64,000 bases of DNA from Zygnema cylindricum (lineage: Eukaryota > Streptophyta > Zygnematophyceae > Zygnematales > Zygnemataceae). A program made the position numbers and the translations under genes. Each line of letters begins with the position of its first letter. Within the stretch, counting starts at the first letter, position 1. The stretch is taken from positions 62,001-126,000 of the forward strand of contig JBBHKE010000813.1 in assembly GCA_037447655.1 (NCBI GenBank). Reading direction: 5' to 3'. Of the stretch, positions 40,901 through 56,900 are shown one piece after another. Under the pieces are notes generated by a model. The model did no database searches. It saw only the letters and a list, made by a program, of their open reading frames with translations, and had not been told where the DNA came from.

Positions 40901-43069
40901 ACAAACAATTAGCGATAACAGGAATTGTTACCTAAAATACACAAATTGTTAGCGATAACAAGAATTGTTACCTAAATTACACAAACAGTTAGCGATAACA
41001 GGAATTATTACCTAAATTACACAAATTGTTAGCGATAACAAGAAGTGTTACCTAAATTACACAAACAGTTAGCGATAACAAGAATTGTTACCTAAATGAC
41101 ACAAACTATTAGCGATAAAAAGAATTATTACCTAAATTACACAAACAGTTAGCGATAACAGATATTGTTACCTAAATTACACAAACTTTTAGCGATAACA
41201 AGAATTTTTACCTAAAATACACAAACAGTTAGCGATAACATGAATTGTTACCTAAATTACACAAACTATTTGCGATAACAGGAATTGTTACCTAAATTAC
41301 ACAAACTGTTAATGATAATAAGAATTGTTACCTTAATTACAAAAACAGTTAGCGATAACAAAAATTGTAATCTAAATTATAAAAATTGTTAGGGTTAACA
41401 AGAATTGTTAACTAAATTACACAAACAATTAGCGATAACAATAATTCTTACCTAAATTACACAAACTATTAGCGATAAAAAGAATTGTTACCTAAATACA
41501 CAAACAATTAACGATAACAAAAATTGTTACCTCAATTATACAAACAGTTAGTGATAATAAGAATTGTTACCCATATTACCCAAACTATTAGCGATAACAG
41601 AAATTGTTACCTAAATTACACAAACAGTAAGCGATAACAAGATTTGTGACCTAAATTACCCAAACTATTAACGATAACAAAAACTGTTACCTAAATTACA
41701 CAAACTATTAGCGATTACAGGAATTGTTACCTAAATTACACAAACAATTAGCGATAACAAGAATTGTTACCTAAATTAAACAAAAGTTAGCGATAACAGG
41801 AATTGTTATCTAAAATACACAAATTGTTAGCGATAATAGGAATTGTGACCTAAATTACACAAACTGTTAGCGATAACAAAAATTGTTACCTAAATAACAC
41901 AAAATATTAGCGATAATAGGAATTATTACCTAAATTACACAAACTATTAGCGATAGCAAGAGTTGTTACCTAAATTATAGTAACAATTAGCGATAACAAG
42001 AATTGTTACCTAAATTACACAAACAATTAGCGATTACAAGAATTGTTACCAAAATTCAACAAACAGTTTGCGATAACAAGAGTTGTTACCTAAAATATAG
42101 AAACAATTAGCGATAACAATAATTATTACCTAAATTACACAAACTATTATCGATAACACGAATTGTTACCTAAATTACACAAACAATTAGCGATAACAAG
42201 AATTGTTACCTAAATTACACAAACAATTAGCGATTACAAGAATTGTTACCAAAATTCCACAAACAGTTTGCGATAACAAGAGTTGTTAAATTATAGAAAC
42301 TATTAGCGATAACAAGAATTATTACCTAAATTACACAAACTATTATCGAAAACACGAATTGTTACCTAAATTACACAAATTGTTAGCGATAACAGGAATT
42401 GTTATCTAAATTATAGAAGCAGGTAGCGATAACATAAATTGTTATCTAAATTACTCAAACTGTTAGCAATAACAGGAATTGTTACCTAAATTACACAAAC
42501 AATTAGCGATAACAAGAATTATTACCTAAATTATACAAACTATTAGCGATAAAAGGAATTGTTACCTAAATTACACAAACTGTTAGCGATAACAGGAATT
42601 GTTACCTAAATTACAATAAGAGTTAGCGATAACAAAAATTGTTATCTAAATTACGCAAACTGTTAGCGATAATATGAATTGTAGTCTAATTAACACAAAC
42701 TAGTAGGGATAACAAGAATTGTTACCTAAATTCAACAAACAATTAGCGATAACAAAAATTGCCACCTAAATTACACAAACTATTAGCGATAACAGGAATT
42801 GATACCTAAATTACACAAACAGTTAGCGATATCAAAAACTGTTACCTAAATTACACAAACTGTTAGCGATAACAATAATTGTTACCTAAATTACACAAAC
42901 AGTTAGCGATAACAAAAATTGTTATCTAAATTACACAAACTATTAGCGATAACAATAATTATTTCTTAAATTACACAAACTATTAGCGATAACAAAAATT
43001 TTGACCTTAATTACACAAACAATTAGCGATAATAAGAATTGATACCTAAATTTCACCAAACTGTTAGCG

Positions 43070-46020
43070 ATAACAGGAATTGTTACCTAAATTACACAAA
43101 TTGTTAGCAATAACAAGAAGTGTTACCTAAATTACACAAACAGTTAGCGATAACAAGAATTGTTACCTAAATGACACAAACTATTAGCGATAAAAAGAAT
43201 TATTACCTAAATTACACAAACAATTTGCGATAACAAGAATTGTCACCTAAATTACACAAACTCTTAGCGATAACAGGAATTGTTACCTAAATAACACAAA
43301 CTGTTAGCGATAACAAGAATTGTTTCCTAAATTACACAAACAGTTAGTGATAATAAGAATTGTCTCCTAATTTACACAAACTATTAGCGATAACAAGTAT
43401 TGTCACCTAAATCACTCAAACTGTTAGCGATAACAATAATTATTACCTAAATTACACAAACAGTTAGCGATAACAAGATATATTACCTAAATTACATAAA
43501 CTATTAGCGATAAAAGGAATTGTTACCTAAATTACACAAACTGTTAGCGATAACAGGTATTATTATCTAAATTACACAAATTGTTAGCGATAATATGAAT
43601 TGTAATCTAAATTACTCAAACAGTTAGCGATAACAAAATTGTTACCTAAATTACACAAACAGTTAGCGATAACACGAATTGTTACCTAAATTACAGAAAC
43701 AGTTAGCGATAACAAGAATTGTTATCTAATTACACAAACTATTATCTATAATATAAATTTAGACCTAAATTTCACAAAACTGTTAGCGATAACAGAAATT
43801 GTAACCTAAATTACACAAATTGTTAGCGATAACAAGGATTGTTACCTAAATTACACAAACAGTTAGCGATAACAAGAATTGTTACCTAAATGACACAAAC
43901 TATTAGCGATAAAAAGAATTATTACCTTAATTACACAAACAATTTGCGATAACAAGAATTGTCACCTAAATTACACAAACTCTTAGCGATAACAGGAATT
44001 GTTACCTAAATAACACAAACTTTTAGCGATAACAATAATTGTTTCCTAAATTACACAAACAGTTAGCGATAATAAGAATTGTCACCTAAATTACACAAAC
44101 AATTAGCGATAACAGGTATTGCTACCTAAATTACACAAACTATTAGCGATAACAAGAATTGTTACCTACATTACATAAATAGTTAGAGATAAATAAATTG
44201 TTACCTAAATTACACAAACTTTTAGCGATAATAGCAATTGTTACCTAAATTACAGAAACAGTTAGCGATAACATGAAATGTTACCTAAATTACACAAACA
44301 GTTAGGATACCAAAAATTGTTACCTAAAATACACAAACTATAAGCGATAACAGGAATTGTTACCTAAATTACAGAAACATTTAGCGATAACAAGAGTTGT
44401 TATCTAAATTACACAAACTGTCAGCGATAACATGAATTGTAATCTAAATTACACAAACAGTTAGAAATAACAAGAATTGTTACCTAAATTACACAAACAA
44501 TTAGCGATAACAGGAATTGTTACCTAAAATACACAAATTGTTAGCGATAACAAGAATTGTTACCTAAATTACACAAACAGTTAGCGATAACAGGAATTAT
44601 TACCTAAATTACACAAATTGTTAGCGATAACAAGAAGTGTTACCTAAATTACACAAACAGTTAGCGATAACAGGAATTCTTACCTAAATGACACAAACTA
44701 TTAGCGATAAAAAGAATTATTACCTAAATTACACAAACAATTTGCGATAACAAGAATTGTCACCTAAATTACACAAACTCTTAGCGATAACAGGAATTGT
44801 TACCTAAATAACACAAACTGTTAGCGATAACAAGAATTGTTTCCTAAATTACACAAACAGTTAGCGATAATAAGAATTGTCACCTAATTTACACAAACTA
44901 TTAGCGATAACAAGTATTGTTACCTAAATTACTCAAACAGTTAGCGATAACAAGATATATTACCTAAATTACATAAACTATTAGCGATAAAAGGAATTGT
45001 TACCTAAATTACACAAACTGTTAGCGATAACAGGTATTATTATCTAAATTACACAAATTGTTAGCGATAATATGAATTGTAATCTAAATTACTCAAACAG
45101 TTAGCGATAACAAAATTGTTACCTAAATTACACAAACAGTTAGCGATAACACGAATTGTTACCTAAATTACAGAAACAGTTAGCGATAACAAGAATTGTT
45201 ATCTAATTACACAAACTATTATCTATAATATAAATTTATACCTAAATTTCACAAAACTGTTAGCGATAACAGAAATTGAAACCTAAATTACACAAATTGT
45301 TAGCAATAACAAGGATTGTTACCTAAATTACACAAACAGTTAGCGATAACAAGAATTGTTACCTAAATGACACAAATTATTAGCGATAAAAAAAATTATT
45401 ACCTTAATTACACAAACAATTTGCGATAACAAGAATTCTCACCTAAATTACACAAACTCTTAGCGATAACAGGAATTGTTACCTAAATAACACAAAGTGT
45501 TAGCGATAACAAGAATTGTTTCCTAAATTACACAAACAGTTAGCGATAATAAGAATTGTCACCTAAATTACACAAACAATTAGCGATAACAGGTATTGCT
45601 ACCTAAATTACACAAACTATTAGCGATAACAAGAATTGTTACCTAAATTACATAAATAGTTAGCGATAACAAGAATTGTTACCTAAATTACACAAACTAT
45701 TAGAGATAAAGAAATTGTTACCTAAATTACACATACTTTTAGCGATAATAGGAATTGTTACCTAAATTACAGAAACAGTTAGCGATAACAGAAAATGTTA
45801 CCTAAATTACACAAACAGTTAGCGATACCAAAAATTGTTACCTAAAATACACAAACTATAAGCGATAACAGGAATTGTTACCTAAATTACAGAAACATTT
45901 AGCGATAACAAGAGTTGTTATCTAAATTACACAAACTGTCAGCGATAACATGAATTGTAATCTAAATTACACAAACACTTAGAAATAACAAGAATTGTTA
46001 CCTAAATTACACGAACAATT
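43070..46020 (+). repeat. About 1.5-kb tandem higher-order repeat with two half-units
   Basis: ATTATCTATAATATAAATTT occurs at 43741 and 45218 (offset 1,477), and TCAGCGATAACATG at 44421 and 45939 (offset 1,518). Inside, CAATTTGCGATAACAAG recurs at 43221, 43940, 44738 and 45417 (spacings 719, 798 and 679 bp), so the 1.5-kb unit is built of two related halves of 17-20 monomers. Confidence 0.8.
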
Positions 46021-46339
46021 AGCGATAACAGGAATTGTTACCTAAAATACACAAATTGTTAGCGATAACAAGAATTGTTACCTAAATTACACAAACAGTT
46101 AGCGATAACAGGAATTGTTACCTAAATTACACAAATTGTTAGCGATAACAAGAATTGTTACCTAAATTACACAAACTATTAGCGATAACAAAAATTGTTA
46201 CCTAAATTACACAAACAATTAGCGATAACAAAAATTGTTACCTAAATTACACAAACTGTTGGCAATAACAGGAATTGTTATCTCAATTACACAAACTATT
46301 AGCGATAACAAAAATTGTTACCTAAATTACACAAACAGT

Positions 46340-49300
46340 TTACAATAACATGAATTGCTACCTAAATTACACACACTATTAGCGACAACAAAAATTGTTA
46401 CCTAAATTACACAAACAATTAGCGATAACAAGAATTGTTACCTAAATTACATAAATAATTAGCGATAACAAGAATTGTTACCTAAATTACACAAACAGCT
46501 AGCGATAACAATAATTGTTAGCGTAATTACACAAACTTTAGTGATAAAAGAATTGTTACCTAAATTACACAAACTATTAGCGATAACAAAAATTGATACC
46601 TAAATTACACAAACAATTAGCGATAACAAGAATTGTTACCTAAATTACACAGACAGTTAGCGATAACAAATTTTTTTACCTAAATTACACATACAGTTAG
46701 CGATAACAAGAATTGTTACCTAAATTACATAAACTAATAGCGATAACAGGAATTGTTACCTAAATTACACAAATTGTTAGCGATAACAATAAGTGTTACC
46801 TAAATTACACAAACACTTAGCGATAACAAGAATTGTTACCTAAATGACACAAACTATTAGCAATAACAAGAATTGTTTCCAAAATTCCACAAACAGTTTG
46901 CGATAACAAGAGTTGTTAAATTATAGAAATTATTAGATATAACAAGAATTATTACCTAAATTACACAAACTATTATCGATAATAGAAATTGTTACCTAAA
47001 TTACACAAATTGTTAGCGATAACACAAATTGTTACCTAAATTATAGAAACAGTTAGCGATAACATAATTTGTTATCTAAATTACTCAAACTGTTAGCAAT
47101 AACAAGAATTATTACCTAAATTACACAACCAGTTAGCGATAACAAGAATTGTTACCTAAATTAAACAAACAATTAGCGATAACAGGAATTGTTACCTAAA
47201 TTATACAAACTGTTAGCGATAACAGGAATTGTTACCTAAATTACACAAACATTTAGCGATAACAGGAATTGTTACCTAAATTACACAAATTGTTAGCGAT
47301 AACAAGAATTGTTACCTAAATTACACAAACTATTAGCGATAACAAAAATTGTTACCTAAATTACACAAACAACTAGCGATAACAAAAATTGTTACCTAAA
47401 TTACACAAACTGTTGGCAATAACAGGAATTGTTACCTAAATTACACAAATAGTTAGCGATAACAGGAATTGTTACCTAAATTACACAAACTGTTAGCGAT
47501 AACAAGAATTGTTACCTAAATTACACAAACAGTTTAGAATAACATGAATTGCTACCTAAATTACACACACTATTAGCGACAACAAAAATTGTTACCTAAA
47601 TTACACAAACAATTAGCGATAACAAGAATTGTTACCTAAATACATAAATAGTTAGCGATAACAAGAATTGTTACCTAAATTACACAAACAGTTAGCGATA
47701 ACAAGAATTGTAAGCGTAATTACACAAACTATTAGTGATAAAGGAATTGTTACCTAAATTACACAAACTATTAGTGATAACAAAAATTTAAACCTATATT
47801 ACACAAACAATTAGCGATAACAAGAATTGTTACCTAAATTACACAAACAGTTAGCGATAACAAGAATTTTAACCTAAATTACACATATAGTTAGCGATAA
47901 CAAGAATTGTTACCTAAATTACACAAACTTATAGCGATAACAGGAATTGTTACCTAAATTACACAAATTGTTAGCTATAACAATAAGTGTTACCTAAATT
48001 ACACAAACATTTAGCGATAACAAGAATTGTTACCTAAATTACATAAATAATTAGCGATAACAAGAATTGTTACCTAAATTACACAAACAGCTAGCGATAA
48101 CAATAATTGTTAGCGTAATTACACAAACTTTTAGTGATAAAAGAATTGTTACCTAAATTACACAAACTATTAGCGATAACAAAAATTGATACCTAAATTA
48201 CACAAACAATTAGCGATAACAAGAATTGTTACCTAAATTACACAGACAGTTAGCGATAACAAAATTTTTTACCTAAATTACACATACAGTTAGCGATAAC
48301 AAGAATTGTTACCTAAATTACATAAACTAATAGCGATAACAGGAATTGTTACCTAAATTACACAAATTGTTAGCGATAACAATAAGTGTTACCTAAATTA
48401 CACAAACACTTAGCGATAACAAGAATTGTTACCTAAATGACACAAACTATTAGCAATAACAAGAATTGTTTCCAAAATTCCACAAACAGTTTGCGATAAC
48501 AAGAGTTGTTAAATTATAGAAATTATTAGATATAACAAGAATTATTACCTAAATTACACAAACTATTATCGATAATAGAAATTGTTACCTAAATTACACA
48601 AATTGTTAGCGATAACACAAATTGTTACCTAAATTATAGAAACAGTTAGCGATAACATAATTTGTTATCTAAATTACTCAAACTGTTAGCAATAACAAGA
48701 ATTATTACCTAAATTACACAACCAGTTAGCGATAACAAGAATTGTTACCTAAATTACACAAACAATTAGCGATAACAGGAATTGTTACCTAAATTACACA
48801 AACTGTTAGCGATAACAGGAATTGTTACCTAAATTACACAAACAGTTAGCGATAACAGGAATTGTTACCTAAATTACACAAATTGTTAGCGATAACAAGA
48901 ATTGTTACCTAAATTACACAAACTATTAGCGATAACAAGAATTGTTACCTAAATTACACAAACAATTAGCGATAACAAAAATTGTTACCTAAATTACACA
49001 AACTGTTAGCGATAACAGGAATTGTTACCTAAATTACACAAACAGTTAGCGATAACAAGAATTGTTACCTAAATTACACAAACTGTTAGCGATAACAAGA
49101 ATTGTTACCTAAATTACACAAACAGTTTAGAATAACATGAATTGCTACCTAAATTACACACACTATTAGCGACAACAAAAATTGTTACCTAAATTACACA
49201 AACAATTAGCGATAACAAGAATTGTTACCTAAATTACGTAAATAGTTAGCGATAACAAGAATTGTTACCTAAATTACACAAACAGTTAGCGATAACAAGA

Positions 49301-50920
49301 ATTGTAAGCGTAATTACACAAACTATTAGTGATAAAGGAATTGTTACCTAAATTACACAAACTATTAGTGATAACAAAAATTTAAACCTATATTACACAA
49401 ACAATTAGCGATAACAAGAATTGTTACCTAAATTACACAAACAGTTAGCGATAACAAGAATTTTAACCTAAATTACACATATAGTAAGCGATAACAAGAA
49501 TTGTTACCTAAATTACACAAACTTATAGCGATAACAGGAATTGTTACCTAAATTACACAAATTGTTAGCTATAACAATAAGTGTTACCTAAATTACACAA
49601 ACATTTAGCGATAACAAAAATTGTTACCTAAATTACACAAACAATTAGCAATTACAAGAATTGTTACCAAAATTCCACAAACAGTTTGCGATAACAAGAG
49701 TTGTTAAATTATAGAAATTATTAGATATAACAAGAATTATTACCTAAATTACACAAACTATTATCGATAATAGAAATTGTTACCTAAATTACACAAATTG
49801 TTAGCGATAACACAAATTGTTACCTAAATTATAGAAACAGTTAGCGATAACATAATTTGTTATCTAAATTACTCAAACTGTTAGCAATAACAAGAATTAT
49901 TACCTAAATTACACAACCAGTTAGCGATAACAAGAATTGTTACCTAAATTACACAAACAATTAGCGATAACAGGAATTGTTACCTAAATTATACAAACTG
50001 TTAGCGATAACAGGAATTGTTACCTAAATTACACAAACAGTTAGCGATAACAGGAATTGTTACCTAAATTACACAAATTGTTAGCGATAACAAGAATTGT
50101 TACCTAAATTACACAAACTATTAGCGATAACAGAAATTGTTACCTAAATTACACAAACAACTAGCGATAACAAAAATTGTTACCTAAATTACACAAACTG
50201 TTGGCAATAACAGGAATTGTTACCTAAATTACACAAATAGTTAGCGATAACAGGAATTGTTACCTAAATTACACAAACTGTTAGCGATACCAAGAATTGT
50301 TACCTAAATTACACAAACAGTTTAGAATAACATGAATTGCTACCTAAATTACACACACTATTAGCGACAACAAAAATTGTTACCTAAATTACACAAACAA
50401 TTAGCGATAACAAGAATTGTTACCTAAATTACATAAATAGTTAGCGATAACAAGAATTGTTACCTAAATTACACAAACAATTAGCGATAACAAGAATTGT
50501 AAGCGTAATTACACAAACTATTAGTGATAAAGGAATTGTTACCTAAATTACACAAACTATTAGTGATAACAAAAATTTAAACCTATATTACACAAACAAT
50601 TAGCGATAACAAGAATTGTTACCTAAATTGACACAAACAGTTAGCGATAACAAGAATTTTAACCTAAATTACACATATAGTTAGCGATAACAAGAATTGT
50701 TACCTAAATTACACAAACTTATAGCGATAACAGGAATTGTTACCTAAATTACACAAATTGTTAGCTATAACAATAAGTGTTACCTAAATTACACAAACAT
50801 TTAGCGATAACAAGAATTGTTACCTAAATTACTCAAACAATTAGCAATTACAAGAATTGTTACCAAAATTCCACAAACAGTTTGCGATAAGAAGAGTTGT
50901 TAAATTATAGAAACTATTAG
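46340..50920 (+). repeat. Young higher-order repeat region, 1,593- and 1,195-bp steps
   Basis: The rare TTGTTAAATTATAGAAA (missing CCTAAATTA-type bases) with TTAGATATAAC recurs near 46910, 48508 and 49702, with a variant near 50898. TAAGCGTAATTACAC occurs at 47711, 49305 and 50500. Offsets are 1,592-1,594 then 1,195-1,196 bp, differing by about ten monomers. Copies are nearly identical, and this region holds the most uniform monomers of the window, suggesting the most recent amplification. Confidence 0.88.
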
Positions 50921-53900
50921 CAATAACAAAAATTATTACCTAAATTACACAAACTAATAGCGATAACAGGAATTGTTACCTAAATTACACAAACAATTAG
51001 CGATAACAACATTTGTTACCTAAATTACATAAACAGTTAGCGATATCGAGAATTGTTACCTAAATTACACAAACTGTTAACGATAACAAGAATTGTTACC
51101 TAAATTACAGAAAGATTTAGCGATAACAAGAATTGTTACCTAAATTACACAAACAATTAGTGATAACAATAATTGTCACCTAAATTACACAAACAGTTAG
51201 CGATAAGTGGAATTGTTACCTAAATTTCACAAATTGTTAGCGATAACAAAAATTGTTACCGAAATTACACCAAACAGTTTGCTCTAACATCAATTGTTAC
51301 CTAAATTACACAAACTATTAGCGATAACAAGAATTGTTACCTAAATTACACATACTATTAGCGATAACAAGAATAGTTACCTAAATTACATAAACTATAA
51401 GCAATAACTAGAATTGTTACCTAAATTACACAAACAATTAGGGAAAACAAGAGTTGTTACCTAAATAACTCAAATTGTAAGCAATAACAGGAATTGTTAC
51501 CTAAACTACACAATGAGTTAGCGATAACAAGAATTTTTACCTAAATTACACAAAACAGTTAGCGATAACAAGAATTGTTTCCTAAATTACACAAACTGTT
51601 AGCGATAACAAGAGTTGTTACCTAAATTAAAGAAACTATTAGCGATAACAAGAATTGTTATCTAAATTACACAAACAATTAGTGATAACAAGAAATGTTA
51701 CCTAAATTACACAAACAATTAGCGATAAAAAGAATTGTTACCTTAATTTCACAAACTATTAGCGATAAAAAGAATTGTTAGGTAAACTACACAAACAATT
51801 ACCGATAACAATAATTATTACCTAAATTACAAAAACAGTTAGCGATAACAGGAATTGTTACCTAAATTACACAATTGTTAGCGATAATAGGAATTGTTAC
51901 CTAAATTACACAAACTGTTAGCGATAACAAGAATTGTTACCTAAATTACACAAACTATTAGCGATAACAAGAATTGTTACCTTAATTACACAAACAATTA
52001 GCGATAACAAGAATTGTTAGCTAAATTTCCAAACAGTTAGCGATAACAGGAATTGTTACCTAAATTACACAAACTGTTAGCAATAACAAGAATTGTTAGC
52101 TAATTACACAAATTGTTTGCGCTAACATGAATTGTTACCTAAATTACACAAACTTTTAGCGATAACAAGAATTGTCACCAAAATTACACAAACTATTAGC
52201 GATTACAAGAATTGTCACTTAAATTACACAAACTAATAGCGATAACAAGAATTGTTACCTAAATTACACAAACAATTAGCGATAATAACAATTGTTACCT
52301 AAATTACACAATTGTTAGCAATAGAAATAATTATTACCTAAATTATACAAATAGTTAGCAATAACATGAATTGTTACCTAAATTACAAAAACTATTAGCG
52401 ATAACAAGAATTGTTACCTAAATTACACAAACAATTAGAGATAACAAGAATTGTTATCTAAATTACACAAACTATTAGCGATTACAGAAATTGTTACCTA
52501 AATTACACAAACAGTTAGCGATAACAAGAATTGTGACCTAAATTACACAAACTCTTAGCGATAACAATAATTGTTACCTAAATAACACAAACAGTTAGCG
52601 ATAACAAAAATTGTTACCTTAATTACACAAACTATTAGCGATAACAAGAATTGTTACCAAAATTGCACAAACAATTAGCGATAACAAGAATGTTACCTAA
52701 ATTACACAAACAGTTAGCGATAACAATAATTGTTACCTAAATTACACAAATAGTTAGCGATAACAAGAATTGTTACCTAAATTACACAAACTGTTAGCAA
52801 TAACAAGAATTGTGAGCTAAATTACACAAACAGTTAGCGATAACAACATTTGTTACCTAAATTACACAAACTGTTAGGGATTACAAGAATTGTTACCTAA
52901 ATTACATAAACAGTTAGTGATAACAATAATTGTTACCTAAATTATACAAACTAAATGCGATAACAAGAATTTTTATCTAAATTACACAAACAATTAGCGA
53001 TAAGAAGAATTGTTACCTAAATCAACACAAACTATTAACAATAACAGGAATTATACCTAAATTACACAACTTATGAGCAATAACAAGAATTGTTACCTAA
53101 ATTACACAAACAGTTAGCGATAACAACAATTGTTACCTAAATTACACAAACTGTTAGGGATTACAAGAATTGTTACCTAAATTACACAAACAGTTAGTGA
53201 TAACAATAATTGTTACCTAAATTACACAAACTGTTAGCGATAACAGGAATTGTAACCTAAATTAAAAAAACAGTTAGCGATAACAATTATTGTTATCTAA
53301 ATTACACAAACTATTAGCGATAACAAGAATCGTAATCTAAATTACACAAACTGTAAGGGATAACAAGAATTGTAACCTAAATTAAAAAAAACAGTTAGCG
53401 ATAACAATTATTGTTATCTAAATTACACAAACTATTAGCGATAACAAGAATCCTAATCTAAATTACACAAACTGTTAGGGATAACAAGAATTGTTACATA
53501 AATTACATAAACAATTAGCGATAACAAGAATTGTTACCTAAATTATACAAACAGTTAGCGATAACCGGATTTGTTACCTAAATTACACAAACTGTTAGCG
53601 AAAACAAGAATTGTTACCTTAATTACACAAACTATTAGCGATAACAAGAATTGTGACCTAAATTACACAATTTATTAGCGATAACAGGAAATTGTTACCT
53701 TAATTACACAAACAATTAGCGATAACAAGAATTGTTACCTTAATTACACAAACATTTAGCGATAACAAGAATTGTTACCTAATTTACACTAATAGTTAGC
53801 GATAACAACAATTGTTACCTAAAATTACAAAAACTATTAGCGATAACAGGAATTGTTACCTAAATTACACCAACAATTAGCGATAACAATAATTGTTACC

Positions 53901-56900
53901 AAAATTACACAAACTGTTAGCGATAACAATAATTGTTACCTAAATTACACAAACTATTAGCGATAACAAAAATTGTTACCTAAATTACACAAACTATTAG
54001 CGATAACAAAAAATGTTACCTAAATTACACAAACTGTTAGCGGGTAACAGGAATTGTTACCTAAATTACAGAACAATTAGCGATAACAGGAATTGTTATC
54101 TAAATTACACAAATTGTTATTGATAATAGGAATTGTAATCTAAATTACACAAACTGTAAGCGATAACAAGAATTGTGACCTAAATTACACAAACAATTAT
54201 CGATAACAAGAATTGTTACCTAAATTACACAAATTGTTAGCGATAACAGGAATTGTTACCTAAATTACACAAAATATTAGCGATAATAGGAATTATTACC
54301 TAAATTACACAAACTGTTAGCGATAACAAGAGTTGTTACCTAAATTATATAAACTATTAGCGATAACAAGAATTGTTACCTAAATTACAAAAACAATTAG
54401 GGATAACAAGAATTGTTACCTAAATTACACAAAAAATTAGCGATTACAGGAATTGTTGTTAAAATTCCACAAACAGTTTGCGATAACAAGAGTTGTTACC
54501 TATATTATAGAAACTATTAGCGATAACAAGAATTGTTACTTAAATTACACAAACTGTTATCGATAACAGGAATTGTTACCTAAATTACACAAATTGTTAG
54601 CGATAACACGAATTGTTACCTAAATTAGAGAAAGAGTTAGGGATAACAAAAATTGTTACCTAATTACACAAACAGTTAGCGATAACAGGAATTGATCTCT
54701 AAATTAAACAAATTGTTAGCGATAACAAGAATTTTTCCCTAAATTACACATTCTGTTAGCGATAACAAGAATTGTTACCTAATATACACAAACTAATATT
54801 GATAACAGGAATTGTTACCTAAATTTCACAAAATTGTTAGCGATAACAGGAATTGTACCTAAATTACACAAACAGTTAGCGATACCAGGAATTGTAATCT
54901 AAATAACACAAACGATTAGGGATAATAACAATTGTTACCTAAATAAAACAAACAATTAGCGATAACAAAAATTGTTACCTAAATTACACAAACTATTAGC
55001 GATAACAGGAATTTATACCTAAATTACACAATCAATTAGCGATAACAAGAATTGTTACCTAAATAACACAAACAGTTAGCAATATCAGGAATTGTTACCT
55101 AAATTACATTAACTGTTAGCGATAACAAGAATTTTTACCTAAATTACACATACAGTTAGCGATAATAAGAATTGTTACCTAAATTACACAAACTAATAGT
55201 TATAACACGAATTGTTACCTAAATTTCACAAAACTGTTAGCGATAACAGGAATTGTATCCTAAATGACACAAATTATTAGCGATCACAATAATTCTTACC
55301 TAAATTACACAAAAAATTAGCGATAACAACAATTGTTACCTAAATTACACAAACTTTTAGCGATAACAGGAATTGTTACCTAAACTGCACAAACAATTAC
55401 CGATATCAATAAATGTTACCTAAATTACACAAACAGTTAGCGATAACAAGATTTGTTCCCTAAATTACAGAAACTGTTAGCGATAACAATAATTGTTACC
55501 TAAATTACACAACTGTTAGCGATAACAAAAATTGTTACCTAAATTACACAAACTATTAGCGATAACAAGAATTGTTACCTAAATTACACAAACTGTTAGC
55601 GATAACACGAATTGTTACCTAAATTACAGAACAGTTAGCGATAATAGGAATTGTTATCTAAATTACACAAATTGTTAGCGATAATAGGAATTCCAATCTA
55701 AATTAGACAAACTGTTAGCCATAACAAGAATTGTGACCTAAATTACACAAACAATTAGCGATAACAAGAATTGTTACCTAAATTACAGAAACTATTATCG
55801 ATAATAGGAATTGTTACCTAAACTACAGAAACAATTAGCGATTAAAAGAATTGTTACCTAAATTACACAAACTGTTCGCGATAACACAAATTGTTACCTA
55901 AATTACACAAAATATTAGCGATAATAGGAATTGTAATCTAAATTACACAATTTGTTAGCGATAACAAGATTTGTTACCTAAATTCCACAAATACTTTGCG
56001 ATAACAAGAGTTGTTAAATTATAGAAACTATTAGCGATAACAACAATTGTTACCTAAAATACACAAACTATAATCGATAATAGGAATTGTTACCTAAATT
56101 ACACAAATTGTTAGCGATAACAGAAATTGTTACCTAAATTACAAACACAGTTAGCGAAAACATCATTTGTTATCTAAATTACTCAAACTGTTAGCGATAA
56201 CAGGAATTGTTACCTAAATTACACAAACAGTTAGCGATAACAGGAATTGTTACCTAAATTACAGAAACAGTTTTAGGTAATAGGAATTGTTATCTAAATT
56301 ACACAAACTATTAGCGATATTATAAATTGATACCTAAATTTCACAAAACTGTTAGGGATATCAGAAATTGTTACCTAAATTACACAAATTGTTAGCGATA
56401 ACAAGAATTGTTACCTAAATTACACAAACATTTAGCGATAACAAGAATTGTTACCTAAATGACACAATCTATTAGCGATAACAAGAATTGTTACCTAAAT
56501 TACAAAAACAATTTGCGATAACAAGAAATTTTACCTAAATTACACAAACTATTTGCGATAACAAGAATTGTTACCTAAATTACACAAACTGTTAGCGATA
56601 ACAAGAATTGTTACCTAAATTACACAAACTAATAGCGATAACAGGAATTGATACCTAAATTTCACAAAACTGTTAGCGGATAACAGAAATTGTTACCTAA
56701 ATTACACAAATTGTTAGCCATAACAAGAATTGTCACCTAAATTACACAAACAGTTAGCGATAACAAGAATTGTTACCTAAATTACAGAAACAGTTTTAGG
56801 TAATAGGAATTGTTATCTAAATTACACAAACAACTAGCGATAACAATAAATGTTACCTAAATTACACAAACAATTAGCGATAACATGAATTGTTACTAAA

